Positions 9,028 through 17,933 are shown, numbered from the stretch's first letter. The stretch is DNA of 64,000 nucleotides from Succinatimonas sp. UBA6849 (GCA_002449335.1 DKDL01000101.1:9249-73248); one strand, 5' to 3'. Made by a program: numbers and translations. The notes: generated from the letters alone by a model not told the origin.

Positions 9028-9744
9028 ATGTTGTTTAATGTAACTAAATCTGCAGTGTTATTAGCATCGCTGTATTCTGCGATGTCTATGGCAATTACTT
9101 TGCCTGCACCTCCTCCAGAATTACCTGACACTCTTACCAAATTCAGAACCTTAGAACAATTAAACGAAGAAAGAACTCAAGACAACAGTGCTTATGTTCC
9201 TTTTACTGAGAATGTAGAAATTGAGTCAGCTCCTTTTGTACCAGGTGATGATTCAGCTGGTATTGTCAGAATATCTTCAGTCTACACTCCTGAGGCTACA
9301 GTAGGTGTTCCTGATTACGGTGGAGCTATCGTAAGATTCTATGATCTTGAAGGAATACCTTGGAATATCTCATCTGTTCGATGCGAAAACCAGGGCTTTT
9401 CAGCAGAGGTTACCGCATCACCTTCAGAGCTTTTAATTAAGCAGGGATTAGGTGCAGTATCTACTAAAATGGCAGTGTCATTAGAAAACAACGACACTCC
9501 ATTGGTGTTTACGCTGTCACCTGTAAAACTTGAGCGTAACGGCACTGCAATTAACACTGTGATTTATGCTGTAAGAATAAAAAGCTATACCAATACACAA
9601 GGGTATGTGTTTCCAAATGTGCATGAGGTACCAAAGCCAAACCCTCAGGCACAGGTTGCTAAGTTTGACGGTATCAATTTAAGTGAAGTTGAAAATAATC
9701 TTGTAGAAGCTGTAAGAGCTTTAAAACAAGATGAGTCAAAGTAA
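9028..9744 (+). CDS. DotH/IcmK-like (TraN-type) type IV secretion protein
   Basis: 238-residue exported protein: signal peptide about residues 1-22, a proline-rich segment, then a beta-rich domain. Residues about 102-114 (VRFYDLEGIPWNI) match the hallmark of DotH/IcmK and plasmid TraN proteins, in which a beta strand is followed by a D..G.PW.I motif. A later stretch, KMAVSLENNDTPLVFTLSPVK, fits the same family. In those systems the protein is part of the outer-membrane core of a type IVB secretion machine. Here it is shorter than Legionella DotH (about 360). The next gene is a VirB1-like transglycosylase. Assignment is by motif recognition only. Confidence 0.55.
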   Translation: MLFNVTKSAVLLASLYSAMSMAITLPAPPPELPDTLTKFRTLEQLNEERTQDNSAYVPFTENVEIESAPFVPGDDSAGIVRISSVYTPEATVGVPDYGGAIVRFYDLEGIPWNISSVRCENQGFSAEVTASPSELLIKQGLGAVSTKMAVSLENNDTPLVFTLSPVKLERNGTAINTVIYAVRIKSYTNTQGYVFPNVHEVPKPNPQAQVAKFDGINLSEVENNLVEAVRALKQDESK

Positions 9745-9814
9745 CAGAATTTCGTCATAGATACGCCTTTATAAAGAAGTAACGTTTTTATAAAGACAAA
9801 AGAAAAGTACAAAA

Positions 9815-10363
9815 ATGTTTAAGTCTTTAATTATCTCTTTATTGATGCTTTTGCCTTTGAGTGTAAATGCAACACAGATGCAGTGTCATGGTCAGGCAAA
9901 ACACTGGAGAGATGTAGCTTACAGCACGGGGCCAATGAGCAAATACAAGGATTTAAGAAAGTGTATTGCCTGGACTGCTTATCAGTTTAATCTTCCAGAA
10001 GAACTGATGTATGCCATGTTAGATGTCGAGCGTGGCCCTATTAACGGTACCTGTAAGACCAACACCAATGGTACCCAGGACTGCGGTCCTGCTCAGATCA
10101 ACGATGTGCGTTTAAAAGAATTAAGACAGTTTGATCTTTCAAAAAACGATATTAGAAGTAAGCCTTGCCACAATATGTGGGCTATGGGCTATCTTTTAAG
10201 ACGTGAGATAGAAAAAGCTGATGGTAAGATTTGGCGTGGTGTGGGTAACTACCATTACCACTATTCAGTAAATCCTGAAATCCATAATCGTTATATTAGA
10301 AAAGTAAAAGCGTCTTGGCGCAAGTTAAACCGTAAGATTGAGAACTATTGCTCTCAACGCTAA
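9815..10363 (+). CDS. VirB1/PilT-like lytic transglycosylase
   Basis: Exported muramidase-fold enzyme that opens peptidoglycan, typically for assembly of a secretion or conjugation machine. Signal peptide about residues 1-19; SLT domain with the probable catalytic Glu at residue 72 (DVERG) and the second signature NGTQDCGPAQIND at 85-97. Later Tyr/His-rich YHYHYS fits the YxxR-type end of such domains. 182 residues suits the compact specialised transglycosylases. It lies 70 bases after the DotH-like gene on the same strand, which strengthens the type IV link. Confidence 0.82.
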   Translation: MFKSLIISLLMLLPLSVNATQMQCHGQAKHWRDVAYSTGPMSKYKDLRKCIAWTAYQFNLPEELMYAMLDVERGPINGTCKTNTNGTQDCGPAQINDVRLKELRQFDLSKNDIRSKPCHNMWAMGYLLRREIEKADGKIWRGVGNYHYHYSVNPEIHNRYIRKVKASWRKLNRKIENYCSQR

Positions 10364-10417
10364 AGGTTTTATAAAGTCTTAAAAGACGTGTAAAGATTAT
10401 TAGTATTGGAGCTGACC

Positions 10418-11398
10418 ATGGGAAATTTACGCAACATTCTTGTAGTTATTGAAAGAAAGCAGCTGCGTCAGCCTGCGCTTGAAAGAGGTATTGCTTTATA
10501 CAATTATGCAATGGCTCATAACAAGAAGGAGAACAGACATGATGATGTAAAGATCATTGCTGTTCTGCCTGTTGCTCAGGAACCATGGAATTTAACCAGT
10601 TTTTTAGCTGTAGATAAAGCTAAGTTTGAAGAAGACTATAAGAAAAAGCAGGAACGCTGGTTAAAAGCTTACTTAGCCATTAACGCTATGGGCGTTAAGA
10701 TTGAAACTAAAGTTATCTTTTCAAAAGAAGTTGGTAAAGACTTAGTTGAGATTGCCAAAGAGAATTGCTGCGATATCTTAATTAAGACTGCTGAAATTCA
10801 CGGCATTTTAGATTCAGTTATCTCAACTCCATTAGACTGGCAGATGTTACGCCACTCAGCAGTTCCCGTATGTATTGCTAAAGATCATCTGTGGACTCCA
10901 TCTGGTACTATTGCTGTAGCAGTAGACTTATCAGATCCTGATGATGAGATGTTAAGACTTACCAATTTGCGTTTATTAAGAGAAGCTCAAAGACTGTCTT
11001 TGTTTACAGGTTGCAAAATCTCTTTAATTAACGCTATTACTCCTATTATTCCTCCTGTAGCGGTAGATCTTCCAGGGTATACACCTGACAGCGTGTATGA
11101 CAATGCTCTAAAGGAAGGCTGCAAGAGAGCACTTTCTTTTGCTGCTCGTCATAAGATTTCACCTAATGATTGCCACATTGGTGAAGGAAATCTTGATGAT
11201 GTGATTTATGATGAGTGCAAGAAACTCAACCCAACCGCTTTATTTATCGGAACTTCAGCTCGTAAAGGTATTGCTTCAGCTTTAATCGGTAATATCTGTG
11301 AGAGAGTATCTGATAATCTAAGCTGTGATGTGGTTGTAATTACTCCGAAGGCTGTAATTAGAAACGTACCTACAGCTAATCCTTCAAAAAGCTATTAA
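10418..11398 (+). CDS. uspE: Universal stress protein UspE
   Basis: Cytoplasmic tandem universal-stress protein with two Usp domains (about residues 1-150 and 155-310), involved in stress tolerance and adhesion or motility in relatives. The C-terminal domain retains the nucleotide-loop pattern GTSARKGIASALIGNICERV. By eye it matches E. coli UspE along its whole length (TPLDWQMLRHSAVPV). An upstream in-frame TTG at 10406 exists, but GGAG at 10408-10411 sits seven bases before the ATG at 10418, which decides the start (326 residues). It is followed 12 bases later by ttcA; uspE and ttcA are neighbours near fnr in many gammaproteobacteria. Confidence 0.9.
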   Translation: MGNLRNILVVIERKQLRQPALERGIALYNYAMAHNKKENRHDDVKIIAVLPVAQEPWNLTSFLAVDKAKFEEDYKKKQERWLKAYLAINAMGVKIETKVIFSKEVGKDLVEIAKENCCDILIKTAEIHGILDSVISTPLDWQMLRHSAVPVCIAKDHLWTPSGTIAVAVDLSDPDDEMLRLTNLRLLREAQRLSLFTGCKISLINAITPIIPPVAVDLPGYTPDSVYDNALKEGCKRALSFAARHKISPNDCHIGEGNLDDVIYDECKKLNPTALFIGTSARKGIASALIGNICERVSDNLSCDVVVITPKAVIRNVPTANPSKSY

Positions 11399-11410
11399 GA
11401 AATAATAACT

Positions 11411-12283
11411 ATGCAAAACGATCAGAATCTGACAGAAAGGGCAGATGCTTACGCACGCAGGGTAAGTCCTTACTTCAATATTGAAGATAAACAGGAAAAA
11501 TATAAAGCCGACAAACTCTTTAAGAGACTTCGTCGTAAAGTAGGTCATGCTATAGGTGACTACGGCATGATTGAAGAGAATGATAAGATTTTAGTTTGTA
11601 TGTCTGGCGGTAAAGACAGCTATTTTTTATTAGATGTCTTACTCTCATTAAAGAGATCTGCTCCAATTAACTTTACTATCATTCCTGTACATATTGATTC
11701 AGGTTTCCCTAATGCTCCTGAGTACATGTTAGAAGAGCACTTGAAAAAGGTAGGGTTGCCATATTACATGATTCAAAGGCCAGTTTATGAATTGTGCAAA
11801 GAGAAAGTAGAAGAGGGTAAACCCTACTGTTCTATGTGCTCACGTCTGCGTCGTGGTTTCTTATATTCATTTGCTCGTGAAATTGGTGCTAATAAATTAG
11901 CTTTAGGTCATCATAAGGATGACTGCCTGGCTACTTTCTTTTTGAACCTGTTCTATTCAGGTACCATGAAAGCAATGCCTCCAATCTTAAGAAATGATAA
12001 GGATGATCTTACTGTAATCAGACCTTTAATTTACTGCAGAGAAAGAGACATTATTTCTATCTCAAAGATTAAAGAGTACCCAATTCTACCAAAAGGTTTA
12101 TGTGGTTGGGGTGAGGATCAGCAAAGAGCTAACATGAATAAGATGATACGTTCATGGGACAAGCAATTCCCTAAGCGAGCAGATATTGTCTTTAAGGCAA
12201 TTAAGAACGTTGTTCCATCTCATCTGTTAGATAAAGAACTCTTTGACTTTTCAAAGATCTCAAACGGTCCTAAGGTCAAATAA
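11411..12283 (+). CDS. ttcA: tRNA 2-thiocytidine biosynthesis protein TtcA
   Basis: Iron-sulfur enzyme that thiolates cytidine 32 of certain tRNAs using ATP. The PP-loop SGGKDS lies near residue 59, and paired cysteines follow in CSMC (near 138-141) and later in LCGWGEDQQRANM, as in the TtcA family. 290 residues is typical. It sits just after uspE and ends before a bidirectional terminator. Confidence 0.93.
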   Translation: MQNDQNLTERADAYARRVSPYFNIEDKQEKYKADKLFKRLRRKVGHAIGDYGMIEENDKILVCMSGGKDSYFLLDVLLSLKRSAPINFTIIPVHIDSGFPNAPEYMLEEHLKKVGLPYYMIQRPVYELCKEKVEEGKPYCSMCSRLRRGFLYSFAREIGANKLALGHHKDDCLATFFLNLFYSGTMKAMPPILRNDKDDLTVIRPLIYCRERDIISISKIKEYPILPKGLCGWGEDQQRANMNKMIRSWDKQFPKRADIVFKAIKNVVPSHLLDKELFDFSKISNGPKVK

Positions 12284-12284
12284 A

Positions 12285-12312
12285 ACAAAATGGAGCCTAT
12301 GGCTCCATTTCA
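12285..12312. terminator. Bidirectional terminator between ttcA and the ZIP gene
   Basis: AAATGGAGCC pairs perfectly with GGCTCCATTT around a 3-base loop, with A-rich sequence on the left and T on the right. It can stop both the rightward uspE-ttcA transcript and the leftward folP-ZIP transcript. Confidence 0.8.
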
Positions 12313-12340
12313 TCTAAAGTCTTTTCAAATCATGTCTGGA

Positions 12341-13078
12341 CTAATCATGTCCTGCAATCAGCAGTGATAAGATCACACCTACAAGAATAAAGAAGAACCT
12401 TAAAGATACCTTTTTCTTATTCTCACAATTTCTAAGTCTAGGCAGAAGATCGGACAGTGATACATAAATGAAGCTTGCTCCAGATAGAGCTAGAGCATAA
12501 GGTATCAGCTCTTTTACTGTCGATAAGATAAAGTAACCGATAATACCGCCTGACAGGCAACCAAATAAAGCTACAGCATTGACGATAAAGGCTTTTTTAG
12601 TGCTCATGCCCAAATCCAGCATAATGGCATAGTCGCCCAACTCATGCGCAATCTCATGAGATAAGACAGCAATGGTTACAGCAAAGCCTAAAGCAGGATT
12701 TGTAAGATACGCACTTGCGATTACCATACCATCGCAGAAGTTATGCAGACAGGAGCCAAAAAGAATGCCAAATGATCCATTAGACATTGAGTGGCTATGA
12801 CCACAGCAGTCTACCTTGCCTTTATTTCCTGATAAGAAGAACATCTCAAAGAAGGTTAAAAAGAGAATGGCAAATAAAATTACCATGCCGATCTTATGAG
12901 GATCGCTCTCTTCCATAGCTTCAGGAATAATATGGGTCACAGCAAGCGTGATTAAAAAGCCCACTGCAATTAAAGACAATGGCTTTGAATAGCGCCTGAT
13001 GAGTTTTGGACCGATAATGATGCATAAAAGTGCTGATATTACAGCACTTGCTATACAATACAGAAAAACTAACAGCAT
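12341..13078 (-). CDS. ZIP-family divalent metal transporter
   Basis: Inner-membrane metal uptake protein, probably for zinc or related divalent metals. 245 residues with about eight hydrophobic segments. The family signatures in the central helices are clear: LHNFCDGMVIASAY and LSHEIAHELGDYAIML. A His/Cys loop (DCCGHSHSMS) precedes them and could bind metal. It begins 4 bases after the folP stop, so it is coupled to folP. ZupT is a possible name, but substrate and orthology cannot be fixed by eye. Confidence 0.87.
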   Translation of the reverse strand: MLLVFLYCIASAVISALLCIIIGPKLIRRYSKPLSLIAVGFLITLAVTHIIPEAMEESDPHKIGMVILFAILFLTFFEMFFLSGNKGKVDCCGHSHSMSNGSFGILFGSCLHNFCDGMVIASAYLTNPALGFAVTIAVLSHEIAHELGDYAIMLDLGMSTKKAFIVNAVALFGCLSGGIIGYFILSTVKELIPYALALSGASFIYVSLSDLLPRLRNCENKKKVSLRFFFILVGVILSLLIAGHD

Positions 13079-13082
13079 TAAG

Positions 13083-13919
13083 TTATTCTCTTGATTCTAA
13101 TAAAGCTTTGTAGACATCAAAGGCTTCTTTAGTTTCTTTAACATCGTGTACTCTAACCATCTGAGCGCCACGTTCAATACTTAAAAGAGCACCAGCAACA
13201 GAGCCTACAATTCTTTCATCAGCTTTTTCAATGTTGCAGGCTGCTTTAATCATAGACTTGCGAGATAAAGCTGACAGTACAGGGTAGCCTAAATCTACAA
13301 AGTGCTGCATATGATCTAAAAGCTGATAATTGTGTTTTGCTGATTTTCCAAAACCAAAGCCTAAATCAAGGATGATGTTCTCTTTCTTAATACCGGCTTT
13401 GATTGCATCATCAACTCTGTCTAAAAGGAACTTCTCGACCTCTTTTACAACGTCCTCATAATGAGGATCTACCTGCATGGTCTTAGGATCGCCCTGCATG
13501 TGCATTAAGATCACAGGACACTGTAATTTAGCAGCCATCTCTAAGGCGCCGTCTAATCTTAGAGCTCTGATATCATTCCAGATATGAGCACCTGCTTTTA
13601 CAGCCTCTTCCATAACTTTTGGCTGGGAAGTGTCAATAGAAATCATGACATCAAGTTCTTTTGCGATCTTTTCAACAGCAGGAATTACTCTTAATAATTC
13701 TTCATCTAAAGGTACTGGGGTAGCACCAGGTCTTGTGGACTCACCACCAATGTCAATAATGGTAGCGCCTTCTTTTACCATTTGCTCAGCATGAGCTAGA
13801 GCTCTATCAAGAGTGTTCCATCTGCCACCATCTGAGAATGAGTCAGGGGTGACATTTAAAATACCCATGATTTTTGGAGTATCTAAGTTTAAAGTTCTAT
13901 TGTTAAATGAGATTTGCAT
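13083..13919 (-). CDS. folP: Dihydropteroate synthase
   Basis: Condenses 6-hydroxymethyl-dihydropterin pyrophosphate with p-aminobenzoate in folate synthesis; the target of sulfonamides. TIM-barrel signatures: ILNVTPDSFSDGGR near the start, IDIGGESTRPGA, and KAGAHIWNDI. An in-frame TTG lies further upstream at 13934, but GGAG nine bases before the ATG at 13919 sets the start (278 residues). It is coupled to the ZIP transporter rather than to glmM. A CRP/FNR-like palindrome lies about 65 bases upstream. Confidence 0.95.
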   Translation of the reverse strand: MQISFNNRTLNLDTPKIMGILNVTPDSFSDGGRWNTLDRALAHAEQMVKEGATIIDIGGESTRPGATPVPLDEELLRVIPAVEKIAKELDVMISIDTSQPKVMEEAVKAGAHIWNDIRALRLDGALEMAAKLQCPVILMHMQGDPKTMQVDPHYEDVVKEVEKFLLDRVDDAIKAGIKKENIILDLGFGFGKSAKHNYQLLDHMQHFVDLGYPVLSALSRKSMIKAACNIEKADERIVGSVAGALLSIERGAQMVRVHDVKETKEAFDVYKALLESRE

Positions 13920-13982
13920 TTTTTTTGTCTCCAAAATCAGAATATTAGTTCAAAAAAGTAGTTTTTGGATTATAGCATTGAA

Positions 13983-13998
13983 TGTGATGTTAATCACA
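13983..13998. promoter_or_regulatory. CRP (or FNR) binding-site candidate upstream of folP
   Basis: TGTGATGTTAATCACA is a perfect TGTGA-N6-TCACA palindrome, the CRP consensus. It also differs from the FNR consensus TTGAT-N4-ATCAA by one base in each half. It sits between the DnaT-domain gene stop and the folP start. Confidence 0.5.
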
Positions 13999-14039
13999 AT
14001 GAAAGGTAAATATAAATCGCTTTAAAAAAGCAATCTCAC

Positions 14040-14708
14040 TTATTTGAAAAGTGAAGCTAAATCATTCTGAACTTGCTCACGTTCAGTTGAGTTTTGTTTT
14101 GTATCAGTTTGAGAATTATTCAGTACAGAGTTATTTGTATTTACAGTTGCATCATTCTGTACTGCAGTGTTTTTTGCTTGAGTTGTTTTCTTTACATTAG
14201 TAACTCTCAGCCTTAAAAGACGTTGTGCAAAGGCTCTTTCCCAAGCTACCTGATTTCTGCTCTCATGCTTTGAAGCCCAATAAGAGGTAAAGGCTTTTAA
14301 TTCAGCTTCGGTAAAGGTACTTTCAGCTAGTCCGCACAGCACACAAGCTTCATGGAATGTAGCTGTAGGTCTCCATGAACTGGTCATATAAAAAGGCTTT
14401 GAAGGTAATTCTTCGACTTCTTTTATAAACAGGGGCAGTACAAAGGTGTTGCCTTGCCAGGGAGCGTCAGGATCTGTCTTTTTAATAAGTCCTGTTTTTT
14501 CTAATTCGTCTAATACCAGACATGCCACGTCAAAATTAGGAGTGGTCGGAAAATAACTGCTGTCTGATGACAGGTATGAAGCAATAGAAGATAAGTCAGT
14601 AATGCACTGGCTCTGCTCTGCTTTAGGTCTTAAATAAAGCATGTACAGTGATCTTGCAATATGACTTAAGTGACTTTGATTCAGGTATTGAATTTCTAAT
14701 GCGTTCAT
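14040..14708 (-). CDS. DnaT-domain protein (primosome-like)
   Basis: 222-residue cytoplasmic protein. The central part (about residues 108-172) reads SWRPTATFHEACVLCGL...FTSYWASK...VAWERAFAQRLLRLR, the pattern of the single-stranded-DNA-binding domain of primosomal protein DnaT (W-P near the start, F..YW, W...FA..L). The N-terminal 100 residues may be a winged-helix-like or trimerisation domain. The C-terminal 50 residues are a low-complexity Asn/Thr/Gln tail ending in a short helix (VQNDLASLF) that could be a peptide docking site. In E. coli DnaT helps PriA and PriB load DnaB; here the role is inferred from the domain alone. Confidence 0.6.
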   Translation of the reverse strand: MNALEIQYLNQSHLSHIARSLYMLYLRPKAEQSQCITDLSSIASYLSSDSSYFPTTPNFDVACLVLDELEKTGLIKKTDPDAPWQGNTFVLPLFIKEVEELPSKPFYMTSSWRPTATFHEACVLCGLAESTFTEAELKAFTSYWASKHESRNQVAWERAFAQRLLRLRVTNVKKTTQAKNTAVQNDATVNTNNSVLNNSQTDTKQNSTEREQVQNDLASLFK

Positions 14709-14739
14709 ACAAAAAATTTTACCATAAGTTCCTAAATTC

Positions 14740-14940
14740 TGATTCTGTTTTTAGCAATATAAACAGCCAAGAATTAACTTTATTTTATTGGTTAATAATT
14801 ACGATTAATGTTCATTAAAATTACAAATTAATATTTTTATTAATAAAATTATCTTAATCTAACAATTTGAAAAATATCAATTATTTTTAAAATTGATTTT
14901 TAGTTTTTTTAATTCATAAAATTCTATGTTAAGATTGCTT
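14740..14940. other. Extremely AT-rich intergenic stretch
   Basis: About 200 bases of nearly pure A/T (for example at 14830-14900) between the divergent DnaT-domain and methyltransferase genes. It must hold both promoters. No ORF, DnaA-box cluster or RNA structure was recognised. Confidence 0.6.
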
Positions 14941-14974
14941 TACAAAGGCTTTGAACACATAAATAAGGTATGCC

Positions 14975-16948
14975 ATGAAACAGCCTATTAAAATTAGAAA
15001 AATTAAAAAGACTGAAGTCATTACATTAGCTACAGCATGCAAAATGTTAGGAATATCTGAGGCTACAGGTAAAAACTGGCTCAGACTGGGAAAACTTAAT
15101 GCTAAAGATTCAGAAACAGGCAAGCTCATCTATAAGCATGAGGTTGAAAAGCTCTTATTGTCTTTAAAGAAAGATGACAGTAACGTTTTAAAATCAAGAC
15201 GTAACAAGACAGCTTTAAAAGGTCGTGAGCTTTACGTAAATTATGTTTCAAGAGAATCTCCAAATCATGCTGCAGTTGCTTTATTAGTAAGCGGTTTTAC
15301 TGGGTCAACCACAGCTATTACAGCCTTACTGTGTGAATCATTCTTACAGCTTTTAGTAGATGCTAAGAGAATTAAAGCTAACTGTAACAAGCAATTCTTT
15401 AAAGCATACCTTGAAGGATCATTAGATGCTGATATCTATGACTGGCTGTTACTTGAGCTGATGGATAAAACTTCAAGAAACACTCTGTTATCTGCTTCAA
15501 AGAAACTTCCGTACTTTACCTTACACTTTGTCCCATTTGAAGATACCTTAGGTCTTATCTATTTATCTTTAATGGAATTATCTAAAAGAAGACAGTCAGG
15601 TCGCTATTACACACCACAGTCTTTAACTGATACGGCCGTTGAAACCTTACAGGTAGCAAGGGGACGTGTGTTCTTAGATCCTTGCTGTGGTTCTGGTAAC
15701 TTCTTACTGCGTTTATTAAGGCGTGGCGCTAGAGTTGAGGATTTGTACGGCTGTGATTTAGATGGCTTTTCAGTTACTCTTGCAAGAATTAACTTTGTCT
15801 TATCAGGCAACTGCTCTGATAAAGATACCTTACAGGAGCATTTATTAAAGTGCGATACCATCACCTGCAGAAGTCTGCCTCAGATTGATGTAGTTTTGGG
15901 AAATCCGCCATGGGGATCCTGCGATGATGAGAAAGTTGTTTCTCGCTATGCCAGAACTTTAATTTGCGCAGAGAAAAAGCGACCTTGTTTTGCCGATCTT
16001 TTCGTTGAGAGATCATTAAATTTATTAAAAGATGGTGGTATCGTTCAGTTCGTTCTGCCTGAGGCTTTATTAAATGTTGCCTCACATGAGACTATCAGAT
16101 CATTTATCACTGAGCATGCTCGTGTACGTTCTGTGCGTTATTTAGGCGAGGTATTTCATGCAGTTCAGTGCCCAAGTGTAATTTTAACTTTAGAGAAAAC
16201 CTCATTTAGCAATGCTTCAGGCGATGTGATTGTAAATGTAGGTGACTCAAATTACATTGTGCGTCGTCAAAGAAAAGGCTCTGATTTTAATTTCAAGGTT
16301 ACAGATCAGGAAGCTTTAGTTTTAGATAAGATGGATGATCTTGAGCACTGTGTAAAGCTAAAAGGTCATGCTAAATTTGCTTTAGGTATTGTTACAGGCT
16401 CAAACAATAATTCAATCTTTAAAGAGAAAATTGATGGATCTGAACCTGTTTTAAGAGGTCTTGATATTGAGCCTTTTAAAATTAACTCACCAGACAGCTT
16501 TATCAAGTATGAAGAAGGTGCTTTCCAGCAAGTAGCTCCAATGGAGCTTTACAGAGCCAAAGAGAAACTTGTTTACAGATTTATTGCAAAGTATCCAATT
16601 GTTGCTGTTGATACACATGGAATGCTTACTCTAAACAGCTGTAATCTGCTCGTTCCTGAATTTAAAGATCTGTCAGCTACTTATTTAGCTGCAGTTTTAA
16701 ATTCAAGTGCAGTCCGTTTTTACTTTGAAAAGAAGTTCCATACAATTAAAATCTTACGCTCCTTACTAGAAGAAGTACCCGTACCTGTAGCTTCAAAAGA
16801 AGATCAGATGTACATTGAGTTTTTAGTAGAAGAGCTAAAAGAAGCCGATGAGGCAACTTCAAAAGAGATCATTAAAAAGATTGATAGAAAGATTGCTGAA
16901 ATCTATGGCTTGGGAAAACGAGCTTTAAAACTTATCAGTCAAGTTTAA
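14975..16948 (+). CDS. Orphan N6-adenine DNA methyltransferase with N-terminal helix-turn-helix
   Basis: 657 residues. Residues about 15-65 form an excisionase/MerR-like helix-turn-helix (ATACKMLGISEATGKNWLRLGKL). The gamma-type methyltransferase core follows: RRQSGRYYTP (near 210), SAM motif I DPCCGSGNFLL (near 235), motif IV NPPW (near 310). The C-terminal 200 residues resemble a TaqI/type IIG target-recognition domain (GIVTGSNNNSIF, LNSSAVRFYFEKKFHT). No nuclease domain and no restriction gene are nearby, so it probably marks DNA without cutting it. The ATG has AAGG upstream. It sits where dnaX normally precedes ybaB-recR. Confidence 0.82.
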   Translation: MKQPIKIRKIKKTEVITLATACKMLGISEATGKNWLRLGKLNAKDSETGKLIYKHEVEKLLLSLKKDDSNVLKSRRNKTALKGRELYVNYVSRESPNHAAVALLVSGFTGSTTAITALLCESFLQLLVDAKRIKANCNKQFFKAYLEGSLDADIYDWLLLELMDKTSRNTLLSASKKLPYFTLHFVPFEDTLGLIYLSLMELSKRRQSGRYYTPQSLTDTAVETLQVARGRVFLDPCCGSGNFLLRLLRRGARVEDLYGCDLDGFSVTLARINFVLSGNCSDKDTLQEHLLKCDTITCRSLPQIDVVLGNPPWGSCDDEKVVSRYARTLICAEKKRPCFADLFVERSLNLLKDGGIVQFVLPEALLNVASHETIRSFITEHARVRSVRYLGEVFHAVQCPSVILTLEKTSFSNASGDVIVNVGDSNYIVRRQRKGSDFNFKVTDQEALVLDKMDDLEHCVKLKGHAKFALGIVTGSNNNSIFKEKIDGSEPVLRGLDIEPFKINSPDSFIKYEEGAFQQVAPMELYRAKEKLVYRFIAKYPIVAVDTHGMLTLNSCNLLVPEFKDLSATYLAAVLNSSAVRFYFEKKFHTIKILRSLLEEVPVPVASKEDQMYIEFLVEELKEADEATSKEIIKKIDRKIAEIYGLGKRALKLISQV

Positions 16949-17004
16949 TTGCAAAACACGGCGATTTAATTTAGAATTTTGAAAAATTTTTAGGAGATCT
17001 GAAC

Positions 17005-17325
17005 ATGTTTAACATGGGTAATATGATGAAGCAGGCTCAAATGATGCAAGAGCGTCTGCAAAAAGCACAGGAAGAAATCGCTAACTTAGAAGTAGTTGGT
17101 GAGTCAGGTGCAGGTATGGTAAAGGTAACCATGACTGGTTCTCATGAAGTTCGCCGTGTTGAAATTGATGACTCAATTTTCAAAGATGATAAAGAGATCT
17201 GTGAAGATCTTTTAGCAGCTGCTTACAACGACGCTCATCGTCGTATTGAAGAGCAGTCAAAAGAGAAGATGGCTGCTGTAACCGGCGGTATGCAGGTACC
17301 TCCAGGCTTAAAGCTACCATTCTAA
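17005..17325 (+). CDS. ybaB: YbaB/EbfC nucleoid-associated protein
   Basis: Small DNA-binding protein (106 residues) forming tweezer-like dimers. The Met/Gln-rich start [21 protein letters not shown] and the core [17 protein letters not shown] are typical. GGAG lies ten bases before the ATG. It is two bases ahead of recR; the pair is conserved across bacteria. Confidence 0.94.
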   Translation: MFNMGNMMKQAQMMQERLQKAQEEIANLEVVGESGAGMVKVTMTGSHEVRRVEIDDSIFKDDKEICEDLLAAAYNDAHRRIEEQSKEKMAAVTGGMQVPPGLKLPF

Positions 17326-17327
17326 TC

Positions 17328-17933
17328 ATGTCATCTAGTGCTCTGCTTGATAGTCTAATTGAGTCTTTACAGGTCATGCCAGGTGTAGGACCTGTAAGTG
17401 CTACTAGAATTGCCTATTACCTTTTAGACAGAAAGCGTCAGGAAGGTCTGAATATGGCACAAGTAATCGAGCAGAGTCTTAAGAACATTTCTTTATGTCC
17501 TCATTGCAGGAACTATACAGATCAGGAAAACGAGCCCTGTGAACTTTGTAAATCAGACAAGCGCAGAAGTTCTGGCAGTATCTGTGTAGTAGAAACTCCT
17601 ACAGATGTTTCTGCAATCGAATCAAGTTCATCCTATTCAGGAAATTATTTCGTACTTCATGGACACTTAAGTCCATTAGATGGTATTGGTCCTAAAGAAT
17701 TAGGTCTTGATGTTTTACGTTCTCGATTAGAGTCAGAAGATGTCAAAGAGTTAATTCTTGCACTAAGCCAGACTGTAGAAGGTGATGTAACAGCATCCTA
17801 TATTGCAAGTATGGCTAAGAAGTATGGAATTACAGTTTCAAGAATTGCAACAGGTGTGCCTTTAGGCGGAGACTTAGGCTCAGTTGACGGTAATACTCTT
17901 GCTATGTCATTTAACTACAGAAGAAATATGTAG
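17328..17933 (+). CDS. recR: Recombination protein RecR
   Basis: Works with RecO and RecF to load RecA at gaps. Helix-hairpin-helix near LQVMPGVGPVSATRIAYYLL, a four-Cys zinc finger (CPHC and CELC, near 56-71), then a Toprim domain starting at ICVVETPTDVSAIE and containing GHLSPLDGIGP. 201 residues is standard. In relatives htpG follows directly; here two toxin-antitoxin genes intervene. Confidence 0.96.
   Translation: MSSSALLDSLIESLQVMPGVGPVSATRIAYYLLDRKRQEGLNMAQVIEQSLKNISLCPHCRNYTDQENEPCELCKSDKRRSSGSICVVETPTDVSAIESSSSYSGNYFVLHGHLSPLDGIGPKELGLDVLRSRLESEDVKELILALSQTVEGDVTASYIASMAKKYGITVSRIATGVPLGGDLGSVDGNTLAMSFNYRRNM

Noticed and set aside
14740..14940. Possible replication origin in the AT-rich stretch beside a DnaT-domain gene
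   Set aside because: No cluster of DnaA boxes or iterons is visible and no dnaA or rep gene is near; long AT-rich promoters are common in this genome.
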